Of a DNA stretch of 64,000 nucleotides, positions 45,981 to 54,922 are shown one piece after another. A program made the position numbers and the translations under genes. The DNA is from Solibaculum_A intestinale (GTDB taxonomy: Bacteria > Bacillota > Clostridia > Oscillospirales > Acutalibacteraceae). Each line of letters begins with the position of its first letter. The first letter of the stretch is position 1. The notes under the pieces are model-generated. The model saw only the letters and a program-made list of their open reading frames with translations, ran no database searches and was not told where the DNA came from. The stretch is taken from the NCBI RefSeq assembly GCF_040096205.1, contig NZ_JBBMFD010000013.1:1-64000 (forward strand), in the 5' to 3' direction.

Positions 45981-46011
45981 AGGCGAATGGTAGAAGACGG
46001 GGTGATTATAG

Positions 46012-48657
46012 TTGAAAGCGAATCTTTCAGCGAAGCTTTCGCCGATGATGCAGCAGTACCAGAACATCAAGGCAGAGAATCCAGATACCATCCTCTTTTT
46101 CCGATTAGGGGATTTTTACGAAATGTTCTTCGAGGACGCCAAGCTCGCGTCGAAGGAACTGGAGCTGACCCTCACCGGGCGGGACTGCGGCCAGGACGAG
46201 CGGGCGCCCATGTGCGGCGTGCCCTATCACAGCTGCGAGGCGTACATCGCCCGGCTGGTGGCCAAGGGCTATAAGGTCGCCATCTGCGAGCAGACGGAGG
46301 ACCCGGCCAAGGCCAAGGGCCTGGTCCGCCGGGAGGTGGTGCGGGTGGTCACGCCCGGCACCGTCATTGAAAACTCCATGCTCGACGAGGGGAAGAATAA
46401 CTTTTTGTGCGTGGTCGCCATGTTCGGCAACCGGGCGGGCCTGTGCTTTACCGACAGCTCTACCGGCGACATGCAGGTCACCGAGCTTGACGACGGAGAT
46501 TTAGCCCAGCGCATCTGCAACGAAATCGGCCGATTTAACCCCAGCGAGGTGCTCTTAAACCCGGAGGCGGGGCACAGCAAAGAAATTACCGATTTCTGTA
46601 AAAATAAAGTAAACGGCGTGGTGTCGGTCCAGCCGGACGCCAATTTTGACGAAGCAAAGTGCAGCGACCTGATTCGCCGGCATTTTCACTGTACCTTAAA
46701 AACCCTGGAACTGGAGGGGAAACCTAACGCTACCGTAGCCTTGGGTGTGGCGCTGGGATACCTTTACGAAACCCAGCGTACCGGCCTTGAACGCATCCAG
46801 GGCATTAGCCTGTACAGCGAATCCCAGTATATGCAGCTGGACCTGTCCACCCGGAGAAACTTGGAGCTCATCCAGACCATGCGCACCAAGGAAAAGCGGG
46901 GTTCTCTCCTCTGGGTGCTGGACAAAACCCGCACCGCCATGGGCAAGAGGCTCATTAAATTCTGGATTGAGCAGCCGCTTGTCAGCTGCGCGCGCATCAC
47001 CCAGCGGTTAAACGCCGTGGATGAACTGTTCAGCGAAGGCATCGCCCGGGCGGAGCTGGGAGAGCTGATGCAGGGCGTGTTCGACATGGAGCGGCTGATG
47101 ACCCGGGTGGTCTACGGTTCGGCGGGGGGCCGGGAATTAAAAGCCCTTTCGAAATCCCTGGAATTTCTGCCTCGCATCAAGGAAATTCTGCAAAACGCCA
47201 AGGCCGGGATGCTGCGGGAAATCCACACCGCCATCGACCCGCTGGAGGACGTGCACGACCTCATTGAGCGGGCGATTGTAGACGAACCGCCGGTGTCGGT
47301 GCGGGAAGGCGGCATCATCCGCAAGGGCTATTCGGAAGAACTCGACGACATTCGCGAGGATATGACCGATTCCAAGAGCTTTATTGCGAAAATTGAAGCT
47401 CAGGAGCGGGAGCGAAGCGGCATCAAGAACTTAAAGGTGGGGTACAACCGGGTCTTCGGCTATTATATCGAGGTCACCAAATCCAATTTAAGCCAGGTCC
47501 CGCCCACCTATATCCGCAAGCAGACGCTGACCAACTGCGAACGCTACATCACCGAAGAACTAAAACAATTGGAAATGCGGGTGCTGGGCGCCCAGGAGCG
47601 GATTGTCGCCATGGAGTACCAGCTTTACGAGCAGGTACGCAAGTTCGTCTCTGACCAGCTTTCCCGCATTCAGAACACCGCCCAGGCGGTAGCGCGCCTG
47701 GACGTGCTTTGTTCCTTCGCCCAGACGGCGGCCATCAACGGGTACTGCCGTCCCGAGGTGAACATGGAGAGCACGGTGCGCATCGTGGAAGGCCGCCATC
47801 CAGTGGTGGAAACCATGATGAAGGACGTGCCCTTTGTTCCAAACGACACCCTGCTCGACGACGACGAAAACCGGGCGGCCATCATTACCGGGCCTAATAT
47901 GGCGGGCAAATCCACCTACATGCGTCAAACTGCCCTGATTGTCCTGATGGCGCAGATCGGCTGCTTTGTTCCTGCCGCTGCCGCCACCGTGGGTATCACC
48001 GACTCGATTTTCACCCGGGTGGGCGCGTCGGACGATCTGGCCTCCGGCCAGTCCACCTTTATGGTGGAGATGACCGAGGTGGCCTTTATCCTCAAAAACG
48101 CCACCCGCCGCAGTCTGTTGATTCTCGATGAAATCGGCCGGGGCACCTCCACCTTCGACGGCATGTCCATTGCCCGGGCGGTGCTCGAATATGTGGCCGA
48201 TAAAAAGAAGCTGGGAGCGAAAACGCTGTTCGCCACCCATTACCATGAGCTGACCGCTTTGGAAGACGAGCTCGACGGAGTGAAGAACTATAACATTGCC
48301 GTCAAGAAGCGGGGGGACGACATCACCTTTTTGCGCCGGATTGTCCGCGGCGGTGCGGACGACAGCTACGGCATCGAGGTGGCAAAGCTTGCCGGCGTGC
48401 CGGACACGGTGATGGCCAGGGCCAAGCAGATTCTCCGCCAGCTGGAAGGGGAAGGCACGGCGGCCGTAAGGCCGGTCCATACGAGAAAGCGCAAGACGCC
48501 TCCTCCGCCGGAACCGGAAGAAAGCGGGCAGATGAGCTTTGCCCCGTCCGCTGCTGAGAACATTTCCCGAAGGCTCAGAGAGGTGGACGTAAACACCTTA
48601 ACCCCCATCGAAGCGCTCAACATCCTTTACGAGCTTTGCAGGCAGGCAAAAGAATAA
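46012..48657 (+). CDS. mutS: DNA mismatch repair protein MutS
   Basis: The 881-residue protein has the mismatch-binding FYEMFFEDA (Phe-x-Glu), a connector, lever and clamp domains, Walker A GPNMAGKST (627-635), and DEIGRGTSTFDGMS. The start is TTG 46012 with only a weak upstream GGGGTGAT. mutL is not in the window; thiI follows 18 bases later. Confidence 0.95.
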   Translation: MKANLSAKLSPMMQQYQNIKAENPDTILFFRLGDFYEMFFEDAKLASKELELTLTGRDCGQDERAPMCGVPYHSCEAYIARLVAKGYKVAICEQTEDPAKAKGLVRREVVRVVTPGTVIENSMLDEGKNNFLCVVAMFGNRAGLCFTDSSTGDMQVTELDDGDLAQRICNEIGRFNPSEVLLNPEAGHSKEITDFCKNKVNGVVSVQPDANFDEAKCSDLIRRHFHCTLKTLELEGKPNATVALGVALGYLYETQRTGLERIQGISLYSESQYMQLDLSTRRNLELIQTMRTKEKRGSLLWVLDKTRTAMGKRLIKFWIEQPLVSCARITQRLNAVDELFSEGIARAELGELMQGVFDMERLMTRVVYGSAGGRELKALSKSLEFLPRIKEILQNAKAGMLREIHTAIDPLEDVHDLIERAIVDEPPVSVREGGIIRKGYSEELDDIREDMTDSKSFIAKIEAQERERSGIKNLKVGYNRVFGYYIEVTKSNLSQVPPTYIRKQTLTNCERYITEELKQLEMRVLGAQERIVAMEYQLYEQVRKFVSDQLSRIQNTAQAVARLDVLCSFAQTAAINGYCRPEVNMESTVRIVEGRHPVVETMMKDVPFVPNDTLLDDDENRAAIITGPNMAGKSTYMRQTALIVLMAQIGCFVPAAAATVGITDSIFTRVGASDDLASGQSTFMVEMTEVAFILKNATRRSLLILDEIGRGTSTFDGMSIARAVLEYVADKKKLGAKTLFATHYHELTALEDELDGVKNYNIAVKKRGDDITFLRRIVRGGADDSYGIEVAKLAGVPDTVMARAKQILRQLEGEGTAAVRPVHTRKRKTPPPPEPEESGQMSFAPSAAENISRRLREVDVNTLTPIEALNILYELCRQAKE

Positions 48658-48675
48658 CCGAATTGAGGAGAACAT

Positions 48676-49851
48676 ATGCAGGAAATGATACTATTGAAGG
48701 TGGGCGAGCTGGCCCTGAAAGGCCTCAACCGCTCTACCTTTGAGGCGGTGCTTTTAAAGAACATCCGCCGCCGGTTAAAGCCTTTGGGCGAGTTTGCCAT
48801 ACAAAACGCCCAGTCCACCATCTACGTTACCCCCAAATCCGAGGATGTCGATTTGAACGAGGCGGTGGAGCGACTTTCCCAGGTGTTCGGCGTGGCGGCC
48901 TTGTCCAAAGCGCGGGTAACGGAGAAGAGGATGGACGCGATATTAAAGGAAGCGCCCCTTTACCTGGAGGATCCCCTCCTGGCCGCGCGCACCTTTAAGG
49001 TGGAGGCGAAGCGGGCGGACAAGGCGTTCCCCTTAAAGTCCCCGGAAATTTGCAGCGAGGTGGGCGGCTGCCTGCTGGAAGCCTTCCCCCATCTGAAGGT
49101 GGACGTCCACCATCCGGACGTGACGGTGATGGTGGAAATCCGGGACTTCGGCGCATACATCCACGCGGGTTCTCTGCCGGGGGCCGGCGGCATGCCGGTG
49201 GGAACCGCCGGGCGGGCGGCCCTGCTCATTTCCGGCGGGATCGACAGCCCTGTGGCTGGGTATATGCTGGCAAAACGGGGCGTGGAGCTGACGGCAGTAC
49301 ATTTTGCAAGCCCGCCTTACACCAGCGAACGGGCGCAGATGAAGGTGGTGGAGCTGCTCCGCCAGGTGGCCTGTTATGCCGGACGCATTAAGCTCTTGGT
49401 GGTGCCCTTTACGGAAATCCAGGAGAACCTGCGCGAGCACTGCCCCCAGGACCTGTTCACCATCCTCATGCGCCGCTTTATGATGCGTATCGCCCAGGAG
49501 CTGGCGCTTGAGAACCAGTGCCAGGCCCTGATTACCGGCGAAAGCGTCGGGCAGGTGGCAAGTCAGACCATGGCGGCCATCGCCTGCACCGACGCCATCG
49601 CACAGATGCCGGTGTTCCGTCCGGTCATCGGTATGGATAAGGACGAAATCGTCACCATCGCCCGGAAAATCGGGACCTTTGAAATTTCCATCCAGCCTTA
49701 TGAGGACTGTTGCACCGTCTTTACCCCCAAGCATCCCAAAACCCGGCCGAGCCTCGAGGAAGTGGTGAAGGCCGAAGGAGCGTTCGAATGGGAGAACATG
49801 GTGCAAAGGGCCGTTGCCGGCGCCCAGGCGCAGATGCTGCACGCCGACTAA
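48676..49851 (+). CDS. thiI: tRNA 4-thiouridine sulfurtransferase, short form
   Basis: The 391 residues comprise an N-terminal ferredoxin-like part, a THUMP domain (about 60-165) and a PP-loop ATPase with SGGIDSP at 186-192. It lacks the C-terminal rhodanese domain of E. coli ThiI, as in Bacillus. It thiolates U8 of tRNA. AGGAG precedes ATG 48676. The cinA-sortase gene begins 28 bases after it. Confidence 0.93.
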   Translation: MQEMILLKVGELALKGLNRSTFEAVLLKNIRRRLKPLGEFAIQNAQSTIYVTPKSEDVDLNEAVERLSQVFGVAALSKARVTEKRMDAILKEAPLYLEDPLLAARTFKVEAKRADKAFPLKSPEICSEVGGCLLEAFPHLKVDVHHPDVTVMVEIRDFGAYIHAGSLPGAGGMPVGTAGRAALLISGGIDSPVAGYMLAKRGVELTAVHFASPPYTSERAQMKVVELLRQVACYAGRIKLLVVPFTEIQENLREHCPQDLFTILMRRFMMRIAQELALENQCQALITGESVGQVASQTMAAIACTDAIAQMPVFRPVIGMDKDEIVTIARKIGTFEISIQPYEDCCTVFTPKHPKTRPSLEEVVKAEGAFEWENMVQRAVAGAQAQMLHAD

Positions 49852-49879
49852 ACACGCCACAAGATCGGGAGGGATTCGA

Positions 49880-52189
49880 TTGAGAGCGGAAATTCTGTCC
49901 GTTGGAACCGAGCTGCTTTTGGGCGACATCGTCAACACCGACGCCCAGTATGTGGCCAGGGAGCTGGCCGCCTTCGGCATCACCGTCCATTACCAGGTGG
50001 TGGTGGGGGACAATATGGACCGCCTTACCGCCACGCTGCGGCAGGCTTTGTCCCGCAGCGACCTGGTCATCACTACCGGCGGCCTTGGCCCCACGGTGGA
50101 CGACATCACCTGTGAAGGCATCTGCCGGGTGCTGGGCGTCAAGCGGGTGCTGGACACGGCGTCTTTGGAGAAAATCCAGGTGTTCTTTGAAAAGCTCGGC
50201 CGGGAGATGACCGAAAATAACGTAAAGCAGGCCATGCTTCCCGAAGGGTGCGAGATTTTCGAGAATGAATGGGGCACCGCCCCCGGCTGCGTCATCGAAA
50301 AGGACGGTAAGTCCGTCGTCATGCTGCCAGGCCCTCCCAGGGAGATGCGACACATGTTTGACCGCAGCGTACGTCCCTGGCTGCAAAAGCGGTCGGACCT
50401 GGTAATCGTGTCCCACACGCTGCATGTGTTTGGGGTGGGCGAGTCCAAGGCGGAGGCCATGACGGTGGACCTGATGCAAGGAGAAAACCCCACCGTTGCT
50501 CCCTACGCGAAGACCGGGGAGATGCAGCTGCGGGTGACCGCCAGGGCTGCCTCTAGGGAAGTGGCGGACGCCATGTGCCGCCCGATGATGGAGGAGCTTA
50601 AGGAGCGGCTTGGAAGCGCCGTGTACGGCGTGGACGTGGAGAATCTGGAAACGGCGGTGGTGGAGAAGCTCAAAGCGGCGGGGAAAACGGTGGCCTGTGC
50701 CGAGTCCTGCACCGGCGGGCTGCTCGCCAAACGGATAACCGATATTTCCGGCGCCTCCGCCGTATTTGAAAACAGCTTCATCACCTACTCCAACGAAAAG
50801 AAAACCAATCTCTTAGGCGTGCCGCCCAGGACCTTGCAGAAATACGGCGCCGTCAGCGAACAGACCGCCTGTGCCATGGCCATCGGCGTAAGAAAAGCCG
50901 GCCGGGCGGACTATGGCGTGGGCATCACCGGCATCGCCGGTCCCACCGGCGGCACGGCGGAAAAGCCGGTGGGCCTTGTCTACATTGCCGTGGCCGACGG
51001 GAAGACGGTCTGGGTGAAAAAGGTGCAGTACGCCAAGGAGAACGACCGATCCTATGTGCGAACCGGTTCGGCTTCCCATGCGCTCAACATGCTGCGCCTT
51101 TTGCTGGACAAGGACCGGGAGTTTCTCGAGGCCGGGATCGCGCTCAACAAAAAAAGCCGCGGCGGAAAGTTCCTAAAGGAAATTACGCCCTGGCCGGTCG
51201 CCACAGGCCGGCTACCCAAACGCCCGGGTTTCCTAGGCTTTTTGTCCGAATACCTGCCTTGGAAGGGGGACCGGTTCTCCGACGTGCTCTTTAAGCTTCT
51301 TCTGCTTGCGGCGGTGGCGGCGTTTCTTTTCTCGGTGTGGTACCTGGTGGACGACCAGCTTATCAAGCCCTCCCAGAACGACAGCCTTTATTCCCAGCTT
51401 GCAGGGGACTATACTCGGTCGGACAGCAGCACTTCCCCCATCGCCCCGCCCGCACCGGACAGCACGCAGGACGGCGAAGAAGGTTCCACCGCTCCGGTGG
51501 CGGAGGTGCCCGACTGGGTGCCCGCTTCCTTTGCCGACCTTTACCGCAACAACCCCGACGTGCGCGGCTATATCCAAGTGCCCGGCACCCGGATGAACTA
51601 TCCGGTCACCCAGGCGGCGGACAACGAGTATTACCTCAACCGTAACTTCTATAAGCGGCGCAGCGTGTTCGGCAATCCCTATTTCGATTACCGCAACAAA
51701 ATCGACGGCACCGACCGCAACCTGATCATCTACGGCCACCGGGTGGAAAATGGCCAGATGTTCGGGGACATGGAGAAGTATAAGGACCTGTCCTATTACC
51801 AGCAGCATGCCGCCATCCAGATGGATACGGTGTACCGCCCAGGGGATTACGAGATCGTTTCCGTGTTCTATGCCAGCACAAGGGAGGAACACGCACCCAA
51901 TTTCAATTACCTGCGCACCGATTTTGCCAGTGACGAGGATTTCTTAAGCTTTGTCGACGAAGTGCGTAAGCGTTCTCTTTACGACATCCCCGTTACGGTG
52001 GACGCGGACGACGAGCTTTTGACCCTGTCCTCTTGTTCCTTTTTATTTGACGACGCGCGCATCGTCATCGTGGCGCGCCGCTTGCAGGAAGGGGAGACGG
52101 CGGTGAATCCCGCCCTCGCCACAGTAAACGAAGACTGTCTGATGCCGGAAATCTGGTACCAGCTTCACCCGGAAATCCCCCATCCGTAA
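49880..52189 (+). CDS. CinA fused to a membrane-anchored class B sortase
   Basis: One uninterrupted frame of 769 codons from TTG 49880 (GGGAGGG 6 bases upstream). Residues 1-412 are complete CinA: a MoCF-like domain with TTGGLGPTVDD and the C-terminal nucleotide amidase domain with AESCTGG (274-280) and GITGIAGPTGG. A basic linker and one membrane helix (471-492) follow, then a class B sortase: His620 in IYGHRV, Cys719 in TLSSC and Arg727. CinA is cytosolic and sortase extracellular, so the single helix gives the right topology for both. An A7 run at the joint (51149-51155) makes slippage possible: a +1 shift ends CinA at the TAA 51174. I know no standard family with this architecture. Confidence 0.85.
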   Translation: MRAEILSVGTELLLGDIVNTDAQYVARELAAFGITVHYQVVVGDNMDRLTATLRQALSRSDLVITTGGLGPTVDDITCEGICRVLGVKRVLDTASLEKIQVFFEKLGREMTENNVKQAMLPEGCEIFENEWGTAPGCVIEKDGKSVVMLPGPPREMRHMFDRSVRPWLQKRSDLVIVSHTLHVFGVGESKAEAMTVDLMQGENPTVAPYAKTGEMQLRVTARAASREVADAMCRPMMEELKERLGSAVYGVDVENLETAVVEKLKAAGKTVACAESCTGGLLAKRITDISGASAVFENSFITYSNEKKTNLLGVPPRTLQKYGAVSEQTACAMAIGVRKAGRADYGVGITGIAGPTGGTAEKPVGLVYIAVADGKTVWVKKVQYAKENDRSYVRTGSASHALNMLRLLLDKDREFLEAGIALNKKSRGGKFLKEITPWPVATGRLPKRPGFLGFLSEYLPWKGDRFSDVLFKLLLLAAVAAFLFSVWYLVDDQLIKPSQNDSLYSQLAGDYTRSDSSTSPIAPPAPDSTQDGEEGSTAPVAEVPDWVPASFADLYRNNPDVRGYIQVPGTRMNYPVTQAADNEYYLNRNFYKRRSVFGNPYFDYRNKIDGTDRNLIIYGHRVENGQMFGDMEKYKDLSYYQQHAAIQMDTVYRPGDYEIVSVFYASTREEHAPNFNYLRTDFASDEDFLSFVDEVRKRSLYDIPVTVDADDELLTLSSCSFLFDDARIVIVARRLQEGETAVNPALATVNEDCLMPEIWYQLHPEIPHP

Positions 52190-52224
52190 AGCAACCGCTT
52201 TTTTGAGCGGATGACATAGAAAGT

Positions 52225-52287
52225 GCCGCGCTTCCTCGCGGCGGTCAGTCGCAACCTCCTGACCTTAAAGAAAACTACGAAGGAATG
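52225..52287 (+). promoter_or_regulatory. Candidate preQ1 riboswitch before queT
   Basis: Hairpin GCCGCG-CTTCCT-CGCGGC (52225-52242) is followed by GGTCAG/CTGACC (52243-52248 and 52259-52264) and an A-rich stretch. The first loop, CTTCCT, is complementary to the queT ribosome binding site AAGGAA (52280-52285). This pseudoknot layout with an extra hairpin recalls preQ1 class II/III riboswitches, which control queT genes. The class assignment is inference. Confidence 0.5.
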
Positions 52288-52291
52288 ATGA

Positions 52292-52819
52292 ATGATGCCA
52301 AACAAAGCGTTACGCCGTCTGGTGGAGGGCGCGGTCATCGCCGCGCTGTACACCGCCCTCACCCTGGCCTTAGCCCCCATCAGCTTTGGGCCGTTTCAGT
52401 GCCGGGTGGCCGAAGTGCTGACCATCCTGCCTATTTTTACCCCCGCCGCCATCCCGGGCCTGACCTTGGGCTGTATTCTGTCGAATGCCGTAGGCGCCGC
52501 CATGGGGACGAACATTTTGGGAATCCTGGATATCTTCGTGGGTTCCGCCGCCACCTTGCTGGCCGCCGTATGCACCTATCTGCTGCGAAACGTCTGCATC
52601 AAAGGGGTGCCGGTACTGGCGACTTTGCCACCGGTGGTGTTCAACGTCCTCTTCATCGGCACCGAGCTGTCTCTCGCTCTGGGGCACCCGCTGTGGTTCT
52701 CCATGATCGTGGAGGTGGGGCTTGGGGAAGCGGCGGCCAGCATGGTGCTGGGGATTCCGCTGGCAGCGATCCTGATCAAGTCAGGCGCTCAAAAACGGAT
52801 TTTCGCCCAGCTTCGTTAG
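52292..52819 (+). CDS. queT: QueT family queuosine-precursor transporter
   Basis: This 175-residue membrane protein has about five helices, begins LRRLVEGAVIAALYTALTLALAPISFG and contains QCRVAEVLTILPIF, the marks of QueT. QueT is the substrate-binding unit of an ECF transporter for preQ0/preQ1-like precursors. The ATG at 52292 is 7 bases after AAGGA; ATG 52295 is possible. It follows a preQ1-riboswitch-like leader and precedes a QueG-like gene. Confidence 0.85.
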   Translation: MMPNKALRRLVEGAVIAALYTALTLALAPISFGPFQCRVAEVLTILPIFTPAAIPGLTLGCILSNAVGAAMGTNILGILDIFVGSAATLLAAVCTYLLRNVCIKGVPVLATLPPVVFNVLFIGTELSLALGHPLWFSMIVEVGLGEAAASMVLGIPLAAILIKSGAQKRIFAQLR

Positions 52820-52861
52820 CAGGTAGGAAAGGCGGACGGACGCGTTTGAGGTGATTTCGAT

Positions 52862-53707
52862 ATGATGCTTCCTTTTTGTGAAATAGAGCCGTATTTGACC
52901 GCAAGCGGGTTTCCCGTCTGCGGGGCGTGCCGGTTCGAGGAGCTGGCGGACCGGCTGCTCGATTGCCGGGCAGCCGCCCGGCTGCCCAAAGGGGCGAAAA
53001 CCGTGTTTATGCTGCTGCTTCCTTACCTGGTTTCGAAGGAAACGGGCAACCTTTCCAGGTATGCGCGGGTACCCGATTACCATGAGGCAGCCGCGGGAAT
53101 GCTTAAGGACGCCGCCGCCCGCCTTCAGGCCGCCTTCCCGGCGGCCTGCTTTGCTTTTTTTGTGGACAATTCTCCGATCCCCGAGGTCTATGCCGCGGCG
53201 AAGGCGGGGCTGGGGGTGATCGGGGAAAACGGCCTGCTCATCAGCGAAACATACGGTTCCTGGTGCTTTTTGTGCGAAATTGTGACGGATCTGGAAGTGG
53301 AGCCTACCGGCGGCCAAATGAAACGCTGTGTGGGCTGTATGGCCTGCCGGGCCGCTTGCCCAGGCAAGGCGCTATCGAATGGCGGCGTCCAAAAGGAGCG
53401 ATGCCTTTCCGCCGTCACCCAGAAAAAAGGGACGCTTACCGGATGGGAAGAACGCCTGCTTGCAGAAAGCGGCGTTTGCTGGGGGTGCGACGTGTGCCAA
53501 GAGGTCTGCCCTTATAATAAGAAGGCGAAGAAAACCCACGTTCCCGCCTTTCTTTCCGGCTACCAGGCCGATTATACGGGCGAAGCGGCGGAACATGGCT
53601 TTCGCCGGGCGTGGGAATGGCGGCCGAACCGGGTAATTGAACGCAATTATGGAATAACGAAGCGAAAAGACGGAAATACTAGTCCCATTGAAGAGCCGGA
53701 TTCCTGA
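52862..53707 (+). CDS. QueG-like protein with two [4Fe-4S] clusters, short form
   Basis: The 281 residues include a region like epoxyqueuosine reductase (VDNSPIPEVYAAAKAGLGVIG, about 102-121) and two ferredoxin-like Cys groups: C156, C159, C162, C166 and C206, C209, C212, C216. QueG uses cobalamin and two clusters for the last step to queuosine. This protein is about 100 residues shorter than typical QueG and lacks the C-terminal repeat part, so a related reductase is possible. Its place after queT favours queuosine metabolism. Confidence 0.7.
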   Translation: MMLPFCEIEPYLTASGFPVCGACRFEELADRLLDCRAAARLPKGAKTVFMLLLPYLVSKETGNLSRYARVPDYHEAAAGMLKDAAARLQAAFPAACFAFFVDNSPIPEVYAAAKAGLGVIGENGLLISETYGSWCFLCEIVTDLEVEPTGGQMKRCVGCMACRAACPGKALSNGGVQKERCLSAVTQKKGTLTGWEERLLAESGVCWGCDVCQEVCPYNKKAKKTHVPAFLSGYQADYTGEAAEHGFRRAWEWRPNRVIERNYGITKRKDGNTSPIEEPDS

Positions 53708-53759
53708 GGCATTTTCCTGCCCAAAGACCGGCTTTCAAAGCGAAGAGAGGGTGACAAGT

Positions 53760-54170
53760 ATGTACGTCAGTGAAATCATGAGTACCCGGGTGGTGACCGC
53801 CCAGGCGGCCCAGTCGGTCTACGAGGCGGCTAGACTCATGGAGGACAACAACATCGGCGCCATTCCCGTGGTGGAGGGAAGCGAGCTCAAAGGTATGCTC
53901 ACCGACCGGGACATCGTCCTGCGGTGCGTGGCCAAGGGGGAGAATCCCAAGTCGGTGCGCGCGGGGGACATTATGACTGAAAAAGCCACGTATGTGACGC
54001 CAAGCCAGCATGTGGACGATGCGGCGCAGGTCATGTCCTGCGAGCAGATCCGGCGGCTGCCGGTGGTGGAAAATGGGCGGGTGACCGGGATGGTCAGCGT
54101 GGCCGACATCGCCCGGCTTCGCCACGGCGTGGAAATTGCCCAAGCCATTTGCGAGATCAGCAAGCCATAA
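53760..54170 (+). CDS. CBS domain pair protein
   Basis: A 136-residue protein made only of two CBS repeats: about 7-60 (STRVVTAQAAQSVYEAARLM, MLTDRDIVLR) and 73-128 (MTEKATYVTPSQHVDDAAQVM, GMVSVADIARL). Such stand-alone pairs bind adenine nucleotides, but the partner is unknown. Start ATG 53760 has GAGGGTGA upstream. Ends at a strong terminator. Confidence 0.88.
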   Translation: MYVSEIMSTRVVTAQAAQSVYEAARLMEDNNIGAIPVVEGSELKGMLTDRDIVLRCVAKGENPKSVRAGDIMTEKATYVTPSQHVDDAAQVMSCEQIRRLPVVENGRVTGMVSVADIARLRHGVEIAQAICEISKP

Positions 54171-54174
54171 CCAC

Positions 54175-54205
54175 AAACCGCCCGTCTCCGGGCGGTTTTG
54201 TTTTG
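54175..54205 (+). terminator. Intrinsic terminator
   Basis: AAACCGCCCG-TCTC-CGGGCGGTTTT, followed by GTTTTG. Confidence 0.9.
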
Positions 54206-54218
54206 AAGGCTTGCCTCA

Positions 54219-54248
54219 TTGACAACAACTTGCCGAACCGTGTATAAT
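54219..54248 (+). promoter_or_regulatory. Promoter of the guaA unit
   Basis: TTGACA (54219-54224), 18 bases, TATAAT (54243-54248). About 100 bases of leader follow; no known purine riboswitch was recognised in it. Confidence 0.75.
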
Positions 54249-54352
54249 ATAAACAATTACTGCCTGATTGGGGCGAATAAACCGGAAAGACGGCGAAATG
54301 AGAGCCGAGGCCCACGGCCGCACAAAATTCGGGACATGAGGTGACCGCTATC

Positions 54353-54877
54353 GTGACGGACTTTTTAAAGTCAATTGATTTTACCGCCCTCGTTGATTCC
54401 ATTATGGACAATATTGTGTGGATCTGTGTCGGCCTGGCCGCGTTTTTCGCGCTGCTTTTAGGGGTTGGCCTGTTTAAGGACAAGCGCCGCTGGATCTGGC
54501 GTTCTATTCTGGTGGCGGTGGTCTGCGTGGCCACTTTGATTTTCACCAACTTCCAGTTTTATTACGACGCCTACACCGATGGCGACGAGCTTGGATCCGC
54601 TTCCCGTTTTTTGATTGGAAACACCGATCCAAAAACCGCCAAAGCCATCGAGTTTTTGATGATCGGGGTGGAGGACGTGGACCAGTGGGACGGCAGCGGC
54701 CGGTTCCTCTCCTGGCAGAAGAAATACGAGAATGAAACCGGGAAGGCCACCATGGTCAAGTACCTGTTCAATTCCACGCTGGAGATCGAGACCCAGGATG
54801 TGGTGTGGCGGGCCAACTGCGTGTTCGGCAGGGTGTCGGCGGAGATCACGTATAAAAACGGGCAGACAGGCTCTTAA
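54353..54877 (+). CDS. Small membrane protein of unknown function
   Basis: The 174 residues have two membrane helices (about 21-42 and 53-70, NIVWICVGLAAFFALLL and SILVAVVCVATLIF) and a hydrophilic C-terminal domain of ~100 residues. I do not recognise the family. GTG 54353 is chosen because GAGGTGA lies 8 bases before it; GTG 54341 is the alternative. It shares a promoter with guaA, 45 bases downstream. Confidence 0.65.
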   Translation: MTDFLKSIDFTALVDSIMDNIVWICVGLAAFFALLLGVGLFKDKRRWIWRSILVAVVCVATLIFTNFQFYYDAYTDGDELGSASRFLIGNTDPKTAKAIEFLMIGVEDVDQWDGSGRFLSWQKKYENETGKATMVKYLFNSTLEIETQDVVWRANCVFGRVSAEITYKNGQTGS

Positions 54878-54922
54878 CATGGAGAAGGTTTTGGAAAGTT
54901 CACGATAAAGGAGATTCATCGA

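Noticed and set aside
51235..51290. Independent TTG start for the sortase half
   Set aside because: The in-frame TTG in this stretch has no Shine-Dalgarno sequence before it, so separate translation is unlikely.
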